Shown in pieces: positions 10,531 to 22,660 of a stretch of 64,000 nucleotides of DNA. The stretch is from Steromphala cineraria. Lineage: Eukaryota > Mollusca > Gastropoda > Trochida > Trochidae. A program made the position numbers and the translations under genes. The notes beneath the pieces were generated by a model. The model ran no database searches. It was given only the letters and a program-made list of their open reading frames with translations, and was not told where the DNA came from. The stretch lies in NCBI GenBank assembly GCA_916613615.1, contig OU744724.1, forward strand, positions 58,046,898 to 58,110,897, in the 5' to 3' direction. Each line of letters opens with the position of its first letter. Position 1 is the first letter of the stretch.

Positions 10531-10905
10531 GAGATGTAGTACTCATATCTGTCTGGTCATGACTTGAACAATTGTAGAGAGGTATTGAATCTCCAGTTGT
10601 ATAGTGAGATGTAGCACTCACATCTGTCTGGTCATGACTTGTACAATTGTAGAATTCTGTAGAATCTCCAATTGTATAGTGAGATGTAGCATGCATATCT
10701 GTCTGGTCCAGATTTTAACAGTTGTGGAGAGCTATTGGAAGTCCAGTTGTATAGTGAGATGTAGCACCCAAATCTGTCTGGTCCAGACTTAAACAGTTGT
10801 AGAGAGCTATTGTATTGCGAGTTGTTTAGTGAGATATAGCATGTATATCTGTCTGGTCATGAAGTGTATAATTGAAGAAATCTGTAGAATCTATTTAGAT
10901 TCGAT
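10531..10905. repeat. 75-bp tandem repeat, five units
   Basis: GAGATGTAG or GAGATATAG starts units at 10531, 10606, 10681, 10756 and 10831, a perfectly constant 75-bp step, followed by ATCTGTCTGGTC and TTGTAGAG. The short open frame at 10604-10792 is a product of the period being divisible by three. Confidence 0.95.
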
Positions 10906-12240
10906 CAATTTGAATATATAAAGAGACCACACAATTCCTCTACATATTGGCTATATATGGTTTCTCTGCTGTGCACTTCAAATAGTGAAGAAAGACTTAT
11001 AGTTCCATTTGATATGAGGCTTGAGGCATGTGATTCCACTGCATAGTTTGGTGAAATCTCTTCTGCTTCTGAAATTTTAGATCAACTACCATGCAATTCT
11101 AGAAGTGTAGCCAGAATTATGGTTTGATTTGATATAATACAAGAACATATAATGCTTCTGTATATTTTTGTTAAATTTATTCTGCTTCTGAAATGTTATA
11201 TCAACCTCCAAGCAAATTCTAGAAGTCTAGCCGTAGTTATGGTTCCATTTGATATCAGACAAGAACTGGTAATTCTAATGAAAATTTTGGTTGAATCTAT
11301 TCTGCTTCTATGATGGTTTATCAACTGTTAAGAGATTCTGGTAGTTAAGCACCATCTATGGTTTCATTTAATGGAAGACAAGTCCTTAAATTCAGACTGC
11401 AAATATTGGATCTCTTCTCCCCTTTAAAAGGTATTTCAACTGATGGATATGAAGGTAGGATATTGATAGCCAAGTTTAATTTATGGTTTTGTGACACAAG
11501 AATTTGTTATTTCACTGCAAATTTAGGATCTATGTTTTATCAATGATGGTATATTGACAGCAGGAGATTCTGGTAGTCTAACTAGAGCCATGGCTTTGTA
11601 AGACAAGAACACTTGTAATTCAACTGCATATATGGTATCTATTCTGCTTCTATGATGGTATATGGACTGTAGCCTAGCTAGAGCCATGTTGCATGGCTAT
11701 GTAAGACAAGAGCTCAGTATTCAACTGCAAATATCTATATCTATTCAGCGTCTATGATGTTATATGGACTATAGGAGATTCTTGTAGTCAAACTACATTC
11801 ATGGTTTTTGTATCAAGAACTTGTCTTTCAACTGTTTTGGATTTATTCTGCTTTTGAAATTCAACTGCATGTATATATGAAATCTATTCTTCTTCTATGA
11901 TGGTATATGGACTGAAGGAGATTCTTATAGTCTAGAGCCATGGCTTTGTAAGACAAAAACTTGTAATTCAACTGCATAATAATATTATATGGTATCTGTT
12001 CTGCTTCTATAATGGTATATGGACTGCGGGAGATTACATTGTTAATTTGGTTACATTGGTTTTCCTTCCAGAACTTTAAATTCAACTGCATGTATTTGAT
12101 CTATTCTGCTACTGTAATGGTATATTGATTGCAGGGGATTCTGATAGCCAGGTTAGATTAATTTTTGTAGTTCCACTGCATATATCTATGCTGCTTCTAT
12201 GATGGTATATGGACTGCAGAAGTTCCTGGTAGTCTAACTA
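10906..12240. repeat. Degenerate tandem repeat, roughly 100-125 bp units
   Basis: The phrases TCTATTCTGCTTCTATGATGG, TATATGGACTGCAGGAGATT, CTGGTAGTCTAACTAGAGCC and AAGACAAGAACTTGTAATTC recur in the same order at least eight times with heavy divergence. No coding. Confidence 0.8.
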
Positions 12241-12479
12241 ATGCCTTCTTCTCCCTGAGGATCCATCACTGTCAGAGTAAAACAATGAGTGAGCACTCAA
12301 CTATATTGTCTCCGGGTCTGAGTAATCTCTTCACCACCAGGCCTGTTAGCCAGAACACTGCCTATTGACTTAATCCTTCTTCCTCCTCTATAACCCGAGT
12401 GACAGCATGTTTAACTTTCTAATTACCAAGCTTCTTCAGATTAGCTAGCGGATTCCATTCGAGGCATTGATTGGGCTAT
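12241..12479. other. Higher-complexity spacer between two arrays
   Basis: A non-repeated segment with mixed base composition separating the 100-125 bp array from the 155-bp array. No supported gene. It is a candidate conserved non-coding segment only because it is unlike its surroundings. Confidence 0.3.
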
Positions 12480-14020
12480 TTCTTATTGATGGGATTTATA
12501 TGCTTTTAGTGTGCATGGCAGTTGCAGGGATTTGCTTATCTATTTTTGGCGATATTGGAGGATGGATGTATGATTGTCACAATTTTTGACCTTCAGTTAT
12601 ATTCTGGATCTTTTGATTTCAATATGTGTTATTGATAGAATGCATCTAGTGTGGTAAACTTGTAGTGTTTTCCCTGTTGGAGTGATTTGCTTATCTATTT
12701 TAGACTAAATTGGAGGATGGATGTATGATTGTTTGTCACAATTTCTTAACCTTTGGTTATATTCTGGATCTTTTGATTTCAATATCTGTTATTGACAGGA
12801 TGGTTATGGTGTGGTATACCCTGTAGCTATGATTTGCTTAATCGTTTAATTCTACCTAGGAGGATTAAATTTATGATCGTCACAATAATTTAGGCTTCTA
12901 TAGTCATATTCTAGATCTTTTGATTTCAATATCTGTTATTGATGGAATTCTATAAGTATGGTATACTTGTAGTGTTTTCCCCTGTAGCAATGACTGCTTA
13001 TTTAATGAATGTTACCTAGAAGAATTTAATGTTTGATCAATAGTAATATAACCTTCAATAGTCATATTCTAGATCTTTTGATTTCAATATCTGTTATTGA
13101 TGGAATTCTATAAGTATGGTATACTTGTAGTGTTTTCCCCTGTAGCAATGACTGCTTATTTAATGAATGTTACCTAGAAGAATTTAATGTTTGATCAATA
13201 GTAATATAACCTTCAAAAGTCTTATTCTAGATCTTTTTATTTCAATATCTGATGAGATGCTTCAAGTTTGGTATGCTTATAGTGTGAATCCCTGTAAGAA
13301 GGATTTGTTATTTATTGAAAGCTATCTAGAAGGACTGCATGGATGACTGGTACAATTTCTGAAACTTCTGTACTCATACTCTAAATCTTTTGATTTCAAT
13401 ATCCATTATAGTGGTATGCTTATAGTGTGCAACCCTGTTGGAGGGTTTTGCTTATTCATTCAAAGCTACCTAGGAATACTGAATATATGATTGTAACCAT
13501 CTCTGGAACTTTAACAGCCATATTCTCTGTCTGTAGATATCAATATGTTCTATGGCTAAAAGTGTGATTTGCTCCATGTGTGCATTGCAGTTGCAGGAAT
13601 TTGGTTAATAATCGAAAGCTACCTATGGCGCCAATGGTATAGGAACAATTTCTGAATCTGCTAGGGTAAATTCTTAGACTGTTGATTTCAATATGTGTTA
13701 TTGATAGAATGTTACAAGTTTGATATGCTTCTTGTGTGCATTGCAGTCACAGAGATTTGCTAAATTATTTGAGGATACCTAGGAGGCCAAATGTATTGAG
13801 GGCACAATTTCTGGATCGGCTAGAGTAATGTTAAGTCTTTATTGATTTCAATGTGTGTTATTGATAGAATGCTATATGCATTTTATGTGCATTGCAGTCA
13901 CAGAGAGTTGCTCTATTATTTAAGGTTATCTAGGAGGCAATTGTATGACTGACATTTTCTTGACCTTCTATAGTGATAGTCAGTATCTATTGATTTCAAT
14001 ATGGCGTTGATTTGCTGCTT
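12480..14020. repeat. Tandem repeat of about 155 bp, roughly ten units
   Basis: CTTTTGATTTCAATAT (or a variant) recurs near 12610, 12770, 12917, 13075, 13233, 13387, 13530, 13685, 13845 and 13997. Between copies lie CTGTTATTGATGGAAT, TATGGTATACTTGTAGTG and a GATTTGCTTATC phrase. The adjacent units around 12900-13215 are almost identical over about 155 bp, so there has been local recent duplication within an old array. Confidence 0.85.
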
Positions 14021-14399
14021 CAAGCAGTGTGATATGTTATTGGCTTTCTAATTCACTGAAGTCCTCCCGTCATATCATATTTGCATAAAGTCATTTGATT
14101 TGATATTTCCTGTTGATAGGATGCAATGGTATTGATATATCATTTACGATTTAACTATGGTGAGCTATGAGTCTTGAGTAGTGGGTGCTTATGAATACTA
14201 ATATTGATAAACAGTGATAAGGTAATCTAACTGTCAAATTAGAAGCCTGCACCTTCACTTGAAGATGGTCTAAGATGCTACTATGGTGGTAGCATTGTTA
14301 CTAATCAATGTTTACCATTTGCAATGTTAGGTTCATTACTAATCATCATTTTTTAAATTTCTGCTGATATGATGCTACATTCAATCCTGAAATCTTGCA

Positions 14400-14900
14400 T
14401 AGTTATGATGATCATTAATTTGCATACAACTTTAGGACATCAATGATGAACATATTTCGTTTTGATTGACACAACATGTATGATATTTTGGTTCTGATTT
14501 ATTGCTGATCTTTTGATGTTAAAAAGCAATATATGTTTTGAAGACTTCATTCCAGTTAAACATCCAACTTCTAGAACTTTCACTTACAAACGAGCCCAGC
14601 ATATGATGGATCTATACTGAAGGAAAGCGATGATAAATTTCATTTCTAGTTCTGATTTATTGGTGATAAAATTCTATTGATGCCATGAAGCAATATATGT
14701 TTTTTAAGACTTTATTCCAGTAAAACAACCAACTTCTTGAATGCCACTCAACCAGTACTGACCACTTACTAACAACCCCAGCATATGATGGATTTATGCT
14801 GATGAAAACCGATAATGAATATTCATATTCTGGTTCCGAGTCATTGATGATCATATTCTGTTGATCTGATCCTGTGAGTGTAATCTGTTCCTGGAGATGT
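14400..14900. repeat. Degenerate direct repeat, two to three units of about 170 bp
   Basis: Units share AATATATGTTTT, GACTT.ATTCCAGT.AAAC, CAGCATATGATGGAT and TTCTGATTTATTG..GAT. Non-coding. Confidence 0.65.
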
Positions 14901-16014
14901 CCAGACACGGAGATCAATGTCCAGTATTTGTCCAGTGTCCAGGAGAGACTCGAGATGACCGATAATTAATCATATCGACTTGACCAGATACCAATTGTCT
15001 GCTTGTCTGTTTTGATTATAATGTTGTCAATATTATCAGATGACCTTACATTGATCATTGATCACAATTATTCACTGATATTTGCAGTGAATCACTACTC
15101 TCGTGACCATGTTTCCATGTTTATTTATCTAATGAAGACCCCAATACTACACAGGAGTGCATTTGAGGAAGGATTGATCCACATGCTTAATGTTATTGAA
15201 AAAATAAAAAAACTTAATAGTTGTTTAAAAAGACAGGTAATAATCATTGCATAAACATTACCTCTAGGTTGACTTTGCCATAATATCTATGATTGATGTA
15301 CATAGAGAGAAAATAAAAATCTTTTTTAGCGGTGTGTGTGTTGTTCTTCCCAAATTATCTCCCTTAGTGAGTTACCTCCATTGAATATTAACCAGATCTG
15401 TCATTTATTTTCTCTGCAGATTATATATAATTATGACAAATTACATATCTTTATTCTTAATCAACAAAAGCATAGGTGCTCTTCTAGTTCCAGTTTAATC
15501 ACATCTTTTGAGCTATCTACAATGTATCAATCCGTAAATCTTTATCAAGAATATGAAAATCCATTCATTCAATGAAAAAAAAACTTCATTCATTCATTGC
15601 AACTATTTGCCAAATCACAATCTGAAACCCTCAGAATAGTCATGTAATGATTATCAATAATAGGTATTTTCTTTTCAAAGCATATTTACCTCTTATAGTA
15701 TTTTAAAACTTACAATTTGGTAGGTATATATAAGGTGAAACTTACAGAACATCCAATAGGTTAGGTAAGTTTGTTAGCTGTAACTGCTACCTCTGAGTCA
15801 TCTAGAACTTTAAGTCTTGTAAGCTTATGATTCTGACATTCTTTTCTTAAAGAATCAAATGACATGTAATTATTATCTGCCAGACATAAGGGGTCAAAGA
15901 TAGAGCCCTCATTAAGAGTGTTGACATTATGAGATCTTAAGTGTCACCCTGTCTGGGTTGAGCAAGACATAGTGACAAGCAACTGGTCTTCTCCATAAGT
16001 GATTCTTCCTCATT
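14901..16014. other. AT-rich intronic sequence, no gene seen
   Basis: Short open frames at 15003-15254 and 15336-15575 have no domain, signal or splice support. Nothing else seen. Confidence 0.45.
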
Positions 16015-16672
16015 TGATATATGGTATGGTATAGTATGATGCATATGGAATGGTATAGTATTGTATGGTATGGTATGGTATGATGTGGGGTGGGGTGGCG
16101 TAGTATGGTATGGTATTGTATTGTATGGGGTGGTGTAATATGGTATAGTATAGTATGGTATTGTATGGGGTGACGTATGATACGTATGGTATGGTGTGGG
16201 GTGGTGTGGTGTGGTATGGTGTGGGGTGGCGTGGTATGGTATGGTATGGTATGGTATGGTATGGTATGGTATGGTATGGTATGGTATGGTATGGTATGGT
16301 ATGGTTTGATGTGGGGTGGCATAGTATAGTATGGTATGGTATGGTAGGGTATGGTATTGTGTTGTGTGGGGTGGCATAGTATAGTATGGTATGATATGGT
16401 ATGGTGTGGGGTGGCATAGTATGTTATGGTATGGTATGGTATGGTATGGTATGGTATGGTATGGTATGGTATGGTGTGGGGTGGCATAGTATAGTATGGT
16501 ATGGTATGATGGGTTTTGTGTATTATGGTATGGTATGGTGTATGGTATGGTGTGGTGTGGTATGGGGTGGCGTAGTATAGTATGGTATGGTATGGCGTCT
16601 TATGGTATGGTATGGGGTGGCGTAGTATAGTATGGTATGGCGTCTTATGGTATGGTATGGTATCAGAGTCAT
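16015..16672. repeat. Large TATGG pentanucleotide microsatellite
   Basis: About 650 bp are dominated by TATGG units, with interruptions such as GTGGGGTGGC and TATAGTATAG that themselves recur about every 60-100 bp. The + strand is almost free of cytosine. It generates the long His/Pro/Tyr/Ile-rich minus-strand frames (up to 186 residues), which are artefacts. Confidence 0.97.
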
Positions 16673-17319
16673 AAGGCTACTTTCGGTTTATAACTATACC
16701 TAACAGGGTGATTTATATATACAACACCGACATAGACTGTAGTTTAAAGTTCTTAATCTCAAAAAGCAAGTCAATATCAGACTATATCTGCAAGGGTACA
16801 AACTTTTGTATTTACTTGCGTTGAGCCCATTTCAGGATTTGAACCTCAATTTTAGGCATCACCACCGGCACTGACAGTTCGATCCTTGATGTTTGGCCAC
16901 CTAAAGCAGAAATAGATTCTAGATGCTTAGAAGTAAAACTTTGAATTTCATTCAAGATATCAAATATTGAACAACTTTTAATAATTTTGAGCATTTATCA
17001 TATCCACAAAAGCATTAATAGTTTCACTTTTCAGCAAATGCACAGCCTTGCATTACAAATTTTCATGATTTTAGGTCTTAATTTTTAAAAAAACTATAAA
17101 AAATTATTTTCTAACAAACTTGAACCAAAATAGTAATGCATACAATCTGCTTCTTGAAAACAACTTAATTAAGTACCATGCTGTTATAATTTCACCCAAG
17201 CAATTTTTTATTGACCATGCTGTTTTCGAAATGGAAGAAACACGTACTGCGTCCCATGTGCTATCACCAGCTCATTACCCATCTACCTGACTACACTTCC
17301 TGGATTGGTACTCTCACCT
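16673..17319. other. AT-rich intronic sequence, no gene seen
   Basis: No supported feature. Confidence 0.45.
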
Positions 17320-17500
17320 GAGGTATTGCATATGTTGTAGATTGTGATTATTTTAAACTATTACATATGGTGTAGATTGTAATTATTTTAAACTTTTGCA
17401 TATGTTGTCATTTGTAATGTTTTAAAGTAGTACAAATGTTGTAGATTGTAAGGATTTAAAGTGTTACATATGTTGTCAATTGTAATGATGTAAAGTATGA
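17320..17500. repeat. Short tandem repeat, about 40-bp units
   Basis: Around four diverged units of TTGCATATGTTGTAGATTGT followed by AAT.ATTTTAAA. Non-coding. Confidence 0.7.
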
Positions 17501-17648
17501 AATACCATATAGCTGTTAAATGTCTCAAAGCAGATTATTCTGAGACTAATGTTATTTTGTATTGTCCTCCAGAGGACACTGTCCATTTTACAATTTGATG
17601 ACTTTGCTCGCTTAAGTAATTACAGTATAATCAAGAAAAGTATACCTT

Positions 17649-18013
17649 TTAAAGGGGCAGTAGCACGTTTTTAGGGGGAATATGAGGTGATGTCAGGAAA
17701 ATGAAAGTTAATTGTTCCAATTGAAAGACAATGTATTTTAACTAGATGCAGCAGTGATATTTCAAATATATAATATAAAGTTCAACCATGTGATTCCTTT
17801 TTCTTACACAAGAGGAATTAAAGGTGTTCACACAAAATGGTCGCCAATGAATTTTATGTGAATCTTCATACTTTGACCTCTAACTATGGCTGATTGACTA
17901 TTATAATGAGATTTGTGACATTATCAATATATATACATTTAGCATTAACGTACAATTATAAGTGAAAAATTTAAAATATAAAACTATCAAAAAACGTGCT
18001 ACTGCCCCTTTAA
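17649..18013. mobile_element. TTAA-flanked MITE, 365 bp including target sites
   Basis: The left end is TTAA then AGGGGCAGTAGCACG (17649 on) and the right end is CGTGCTACTGCCCCT then TTAA (to 18013). The inverted repeats match perfectly over at least 20 bp. A TTAA target duplicated at both ends is the hallmark of piggyBac-type transposition (family knowledge), so this is probably a non-autonomous piggyBac-like element. No transposase frame is present. Confidence 0.85.
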
Positions 18014-20349
18014 CCTCAGATACTTTGTATAAATGATTCTTAACATGTAGGATAAAGGATCTTTTACTTCTGCACCCCCCTGCCCCCTAATTTTGTGTCT
18101 AGCTTTTGATCTTTGTCTTAAATATTACCCCAGTCAAAACTATTTCCTTTTGGGTAATTGAGAGCTGTTTCATGAGTTAAGTGAAGAATACTGAAAAAAT
18201 ATTGATATTCATGATGCAATGATTCCATCAATGTGATATGTAAGAAAACCTGACATGTTATGTAAGCTTATGGAGTGTAAAAATTTGATGCAGTCAGTAT
18301 GCCACTGGAGTGGCGAGGAGTGTCTTTATTCAGCACTTACGCTACACTTTACTATTCATGCTGAACAAATTACCCCGGTAAGAATAATGTTAAACATGTG
18401 TTGGAGACTTGCATCAAAATCTCATGCTACAGAAATGTTAAAACAAATTTTGAGATATTTGTGGGTATATGTGAAGTTTTATTGTTTGGAAAGTGTATTT
18501 TAAACTTTTAAAAACAATATTTCAATTACGATCATTAATAGATATAATCACTTATGATATGTTATTTGTTGATATTTTACATGTTAAAAGAGAAGGTTAA
18601 GAAAAGATAAGCATTATGAAATTATAAAAGTATTATAGAAAACTACTACTTGTGTTACATGCTATACTACACTTCATTGCTGCATATATAGCTTTGATTA
18701 AAGGAGAGAGTAATTAAACCAAATCTTTCGATCCTCTTCAGTATCAAAGCTTATAATCAACATTTAAAAGTGTGAAATCAATAATTGTGATGAATTTCAA
18801 ACAGCTTTTCGTTTGAATAAGCACATAAAATCATGAACATGAGTGTAAAAACCTCAAAGTTTTGTTATATCGCTGACCAAATCTGACAGTTAGTTATGTT
18901 TTAACCAAAGATAACTCCTTTCGGCATTACTAAACAGTAATTTTTCACTTTAACAATACTTGTACAAACTATTATTTATGAATGTTTCACAACTGTTTGC
19001 AACCAGTAATATGTAATTGGACTAAGAACCCTACGGAACTTAATAATGAAATTCAATACAGTAATGTTAAACATAAAATCACATTGCCTGTCTCCAAGAA
19101 TTCCAAAGTCATTTGATGGTGATGCTCTTTAAAAGAATTTGATGGATCTTTTTATCAATCCTGCCAATATACACTGTCTTATCTTCCTAAAATTTTTCCT
19201 CTCCAATCTGTCTCTTATCAGAAGACTAGTTCTTTGTCTGGAGCCGCTCCACCCTGCTAGTCTTTCTCTTGTCTCTCAAACTAGATTATCCTTGTTTTGT
19301 TTTGTCTTCACATAGACAGTATAAAAAGTAATATTGTCATTCAATTCCCCTTGAGACACAAGATTGCTGATAGATTGTTTAGAGGATGCTCCTATCAAAG
19401 ATTTGCTACAGTTTGATAGCATAATATCAAATTTTTTATTTTTTATTTTAATTTTATTATATAACATGTTATAATTTGTCTTAAAAAGCAAATAACTTAA
19501 TATCTTTTTTTATAAATTATGTCCTACTTATGCTTTCCAAAGACTTGTATGCACGTTTTTAATTAACAATAAGCTAGAATTAAAGCTGTCGTCAAATGAA
19601 GTAATTTTATGTTGCTTTGTTTTATTGGCACAATCTTAAACTTTTGATCGCCATTAATTATATTTTTATGTAAACAAGAAAAATCTCAGGAAATGAAGTT
19701 TATTTCTCATATATATTCATATGAAAAGTAATAAAACACTGGCAAAAAAATGCATAGAATATTTCTTAATGTTTTCATATCTTACGTCCTTTATTTTTAC
19801 AGTTGAGTGGCCGAGATTAGATGGTAGCGATATCAGTTGGAGGTGAATCTACACGTCTCCATGTCTATTACCTCATGGAGACTGTTTATAAAAAAAACTT
19901 GTATTTTCTCGCAGCCAGTCGGTGCACAGCTCCATTCTCCCATTAATCATATCATATGAAAGAAGTTTCATTTATTTTGTGTTGACAGAAATGTGAGAGA
20001 AAGGACGTCGGTACGATATAAAAATATACCCGTCGGCACTGAATGATATTTTTTGTCACGTGATGAATCACATATTTTTTTTAATGTTCTTGTATTAAAA
20101 CAAATGAAGAACTTTGAAATGAATCCCTTATCTTCTATGTTGATAATATCTTTTTCTTAGCGCAGCTACAACAATTTGAAGGCTATCTTTGTAGTTAAAC
20201 CGACATCAATTGTTTATCAAAGAAGGCATGCAATGTTTTTATGTGCAGTGTGATAGTGCAGCAACTCGCTCGATAAGCATCTAAGTGTTTTTGATGGAGA
20301 CTTAAGTTTCTTCAGTCTACTGGCTCCAATTTCGCAGTCGAGCAAGAAA
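18014..20349. other. AT-rich intronic sequence; possible promoter region at its right end
   Basis: No gene is supported up to about 19800. The segment 19800-20349 is more complex and precedes the candidate first exon at 20350. It includes a TATA-like stretch, GATATAAAAATATA, near 20014. Promoter function is only a possibility. Confidence 0.3.
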
Positions 20350-20497
20350 ATGGTAAAAAATGGACAGGCATCACTTGAAGATGTTCTTAAACCTTTAGAA
20401 TGGAAAAAAGTTGGGTCTGAAGTAGAGGAAATTACCGAAGATTTCCCGGATAGCGATGACTATAATTTGCTCGAACATCAGTACTGTCTAGTACTGG
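20350..20497 (+). CDS. Candidate alternative first coding exon (unidentified, acidic N-terminus)
   Basis: The context AAGAAAATGG fits a good start (A at -3, G at +4). The frame reads MVKNGQASLEDVLKPLEWKK and then an acidic part (EVEEITEDFPDSDD) to EHQYCLVL, with a possible donor CTGG|GTAATA after 20497. After that the frame becomes hydrophobic, AT-driven sequence typical of intron read-through. The 148 nt leave one base over (phase 1). That fits the acceptor of exon C (54391), which needs two bases, and the exon after D, but not exon B. It could therefore start a shorter transcript joining the FN3-SPRY part of the TRIM9-like gene, or belong to an unrelated nested gene. I do not recognise the protein. 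No transcript evidence is available. Confidence 0.35.
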
Positions 20498-21201
20498 GTA
20501 ATATACCTTCTTACAATCTCCTATTTATATTTTTTTTTCATTTAGATTTTGGGTTTTACGCTGTTATCAAGATTTCACTTTCATCTTGTATGCATTTCTA
20601 CTGTAAGAGTTCTCATAACCATAGAACATAACGGTATGTATATGATACATATGATAAACATGTAATTTTTCTTTAAGCTTCCGTAGGGGACATTTTAGAA
20701 GTTGAAATTTTTGCAATATTTAAGGAAAATATAAAAGACATTTTTATACAAAGTGGGTATGTATCACTTGACATATCCACTTTCCCGGTAACTTTCTCTT
20801 TTTCAAATTGTAGATCAGTATTTGTGCCTGAAAAATACATTGGTGTCCTAAATAATAAGTTAATTTCTCTTTTAAGTAGTTTGTGTAAATTTAGAATATC
20901 ACTTCATGTCCTGAAGATTCAATGCTATAGATTTATCATGGTCACACTGTTCTTCAGGCAAAACTGAAGATGAATTTCATATTTTCTTAGGCTTTGAAGC
21001 CTTCTCTGCATATAGATATAAGTAGTTAATGTAGAAAACAAAACTGTACTTAAGCCGCTGAGAATAATATGTCTGTCAGTCTGATACATGGTTAGGAACA
21101 AAATAATTCGAAAATGTTCTATTGCATTGTAAGTATTTATGATACTTAAAAGAAAATCATATTTTAACCAATCTCCTGCTAAGAGCCACTCAAAAGCACT
21201 C
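20498..21201. other. AT-rich intronic sequence, no gene seen
   Basis: No supported feature. Confidence 0.45.
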
Positions 21202-21699
21202 TTAAAGAGACACAGAGTATGTTGATAGGATCACATATGTCAAATTTTGAAATCGATGTTTTTACATCGGGGACCACTAACTGTTACTGAAAATAACAAG
21301 TTAAAGGTCAATCAGTACATTAGAGCGAAAATACGGCCATTCAAAGTCGGAATTTTGATCGAAAACCGGACAATGTGGCTCGAGTGGCGCGCGCAAATTC
21401 ACCAAACGTAATTTTGAAACCTTGTCATAAGCTGACAGGAAGATATATTCGATTTGATAGTGTTTATTAGGTATTGTAACTAATAGGTAGATTAATTGGA
21501 TGCATAATTTCGAATATTAAACGTATTTGTGAGGTTTTCTTGATTTTTCCATAAAACCAAGCATTTTAGAGATATTATGCATAAATGTATATATTTGCAA
21601 GTCCAGTGATGAGATACGAACTTCAATTAGCATATTGGATATTTTGTAGCTAATCAAAACCAAATAAAATTTTAAGAAAGATACTCTGTGTCACTTTAA
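21202..21699. mobile_element. TTAA-flanked MITE, second family, 498 bp
   Basis: The left end is TTAA then AGAGACACAGAGTAT (21202 on) and the right end is ATACTCTGTGTCACT then TTAA (to 21699). The inverted repeats match except at one position. TTAA at both ends again points to piggyBac-type integration. No transposase frame. A degenerate reverse-oriented copy of its right half lies at 46709-46920. Confidence 0.85.
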
Positions 21700-22329
21700 A
21701 GTAACCCATACTTTTGAAGCTTTATTCAGGGTTCCAATATATAGTTTTAAGAGGAATATGTTGTTTTTAACTTTACTTATTCGTATCATGTCTTGGTGTA
21801 TAGCATGTGGCATAACTGCATTGAGGGTTTAGAATATTTCTACTTTTTTAAGAGAATCAAGGTTATGCTAATATGAACAATAAAGATTTCAGTAGCTTTT
21901 GAAGTTTAGAATATTTCTACTTATTCTTAGGAATCTAGGTTATGCAAATACAAACAATAAAGATTTCAGTTTTGAAAAAAAGGTAAACTGGTTGATTGTT
22001 TTGAGTTTTCAGCTGTTTTTGGATAAAGATAGATATTTTTGCTGTATAACAATCACGGTTGCAGGTGTTTTTTGTTCCCTGATGTGTTTATTGCTGAAAC
22101 ACACTACGAGCGAGTTGATGTACAGGCAGAACACTACTTGTGTGACAACTATCTGACTATCAAGGCTCAAGTGCATCTGCTGAGGTGGTTGTTTGCTTGA
22201 CTTCTGATGAAAACATGTCCGTGGTCGATTTCCCTCAGGATTTGCTCAGAGAAGCAGATGCTTAGAGAATATTGTAGAAAATTGATGCTTTTGAAATAGC
22301 GATGATGAAATGATGCTTGGCCAAGGTTG
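21700..22329. other. Intronic sequence with one short direct duplication
   Basis: A diverged direct repeat of roughly 75 bp lies at about 21825-21970 (TTTAGAATATTTCTACTT ... AACAATAAAGATTTCAG occurs twice). No gene is supported; the frame at 21899-22156 begins in this repeat. Confidence 0.5.
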
Positions 22330-22660
22330 TCAAAAAGTAAATGCTGTTCGAATACTGTACATGAGATGATTATGGAATAGCGAAGATGAGATTACTGTTG
22401 TCAAATATTGTCAAAGATTTGATGCTGTTGAAATACTGTAGGTGAGAAGATTATGGAATAGCGAAGATGAGATTACTGTTGTCAAATATTGTCAAAGATT
22501 TGATGCTGTTGAAATACTGTAGCTGAGAAGATTATGGAATAGCGAAGATGAGATTACTGTTGTCAAATATTGTCAAAGATTTGATGCTGTTGAAATACTG
22601 TAGATGAGAAGATTGTGGAATAGCGAAGATGAGATTTCTTGTTGAATACTTCTGATGATC
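22330..22660. repeat. 81-bp tandem repeat, four units
   Basis: CGAAGATGAGATT recurs at 22381, 22462, 22543 and 22624, a constant 81-bp step, with TTGTCAAATATTGTCAAAG and ATGCTGTTGAAATACTGTA in each unit. The middle units are nearly identical. Confidence 0.95.

Noticed and set aside
15927..16487. 186-residue minus-strand frame rich in His, Thr, Pro, Ile and Tyr
   Set aside because: Direct product of the TATGG microsatellite; three overlapping frames show the same pattern.
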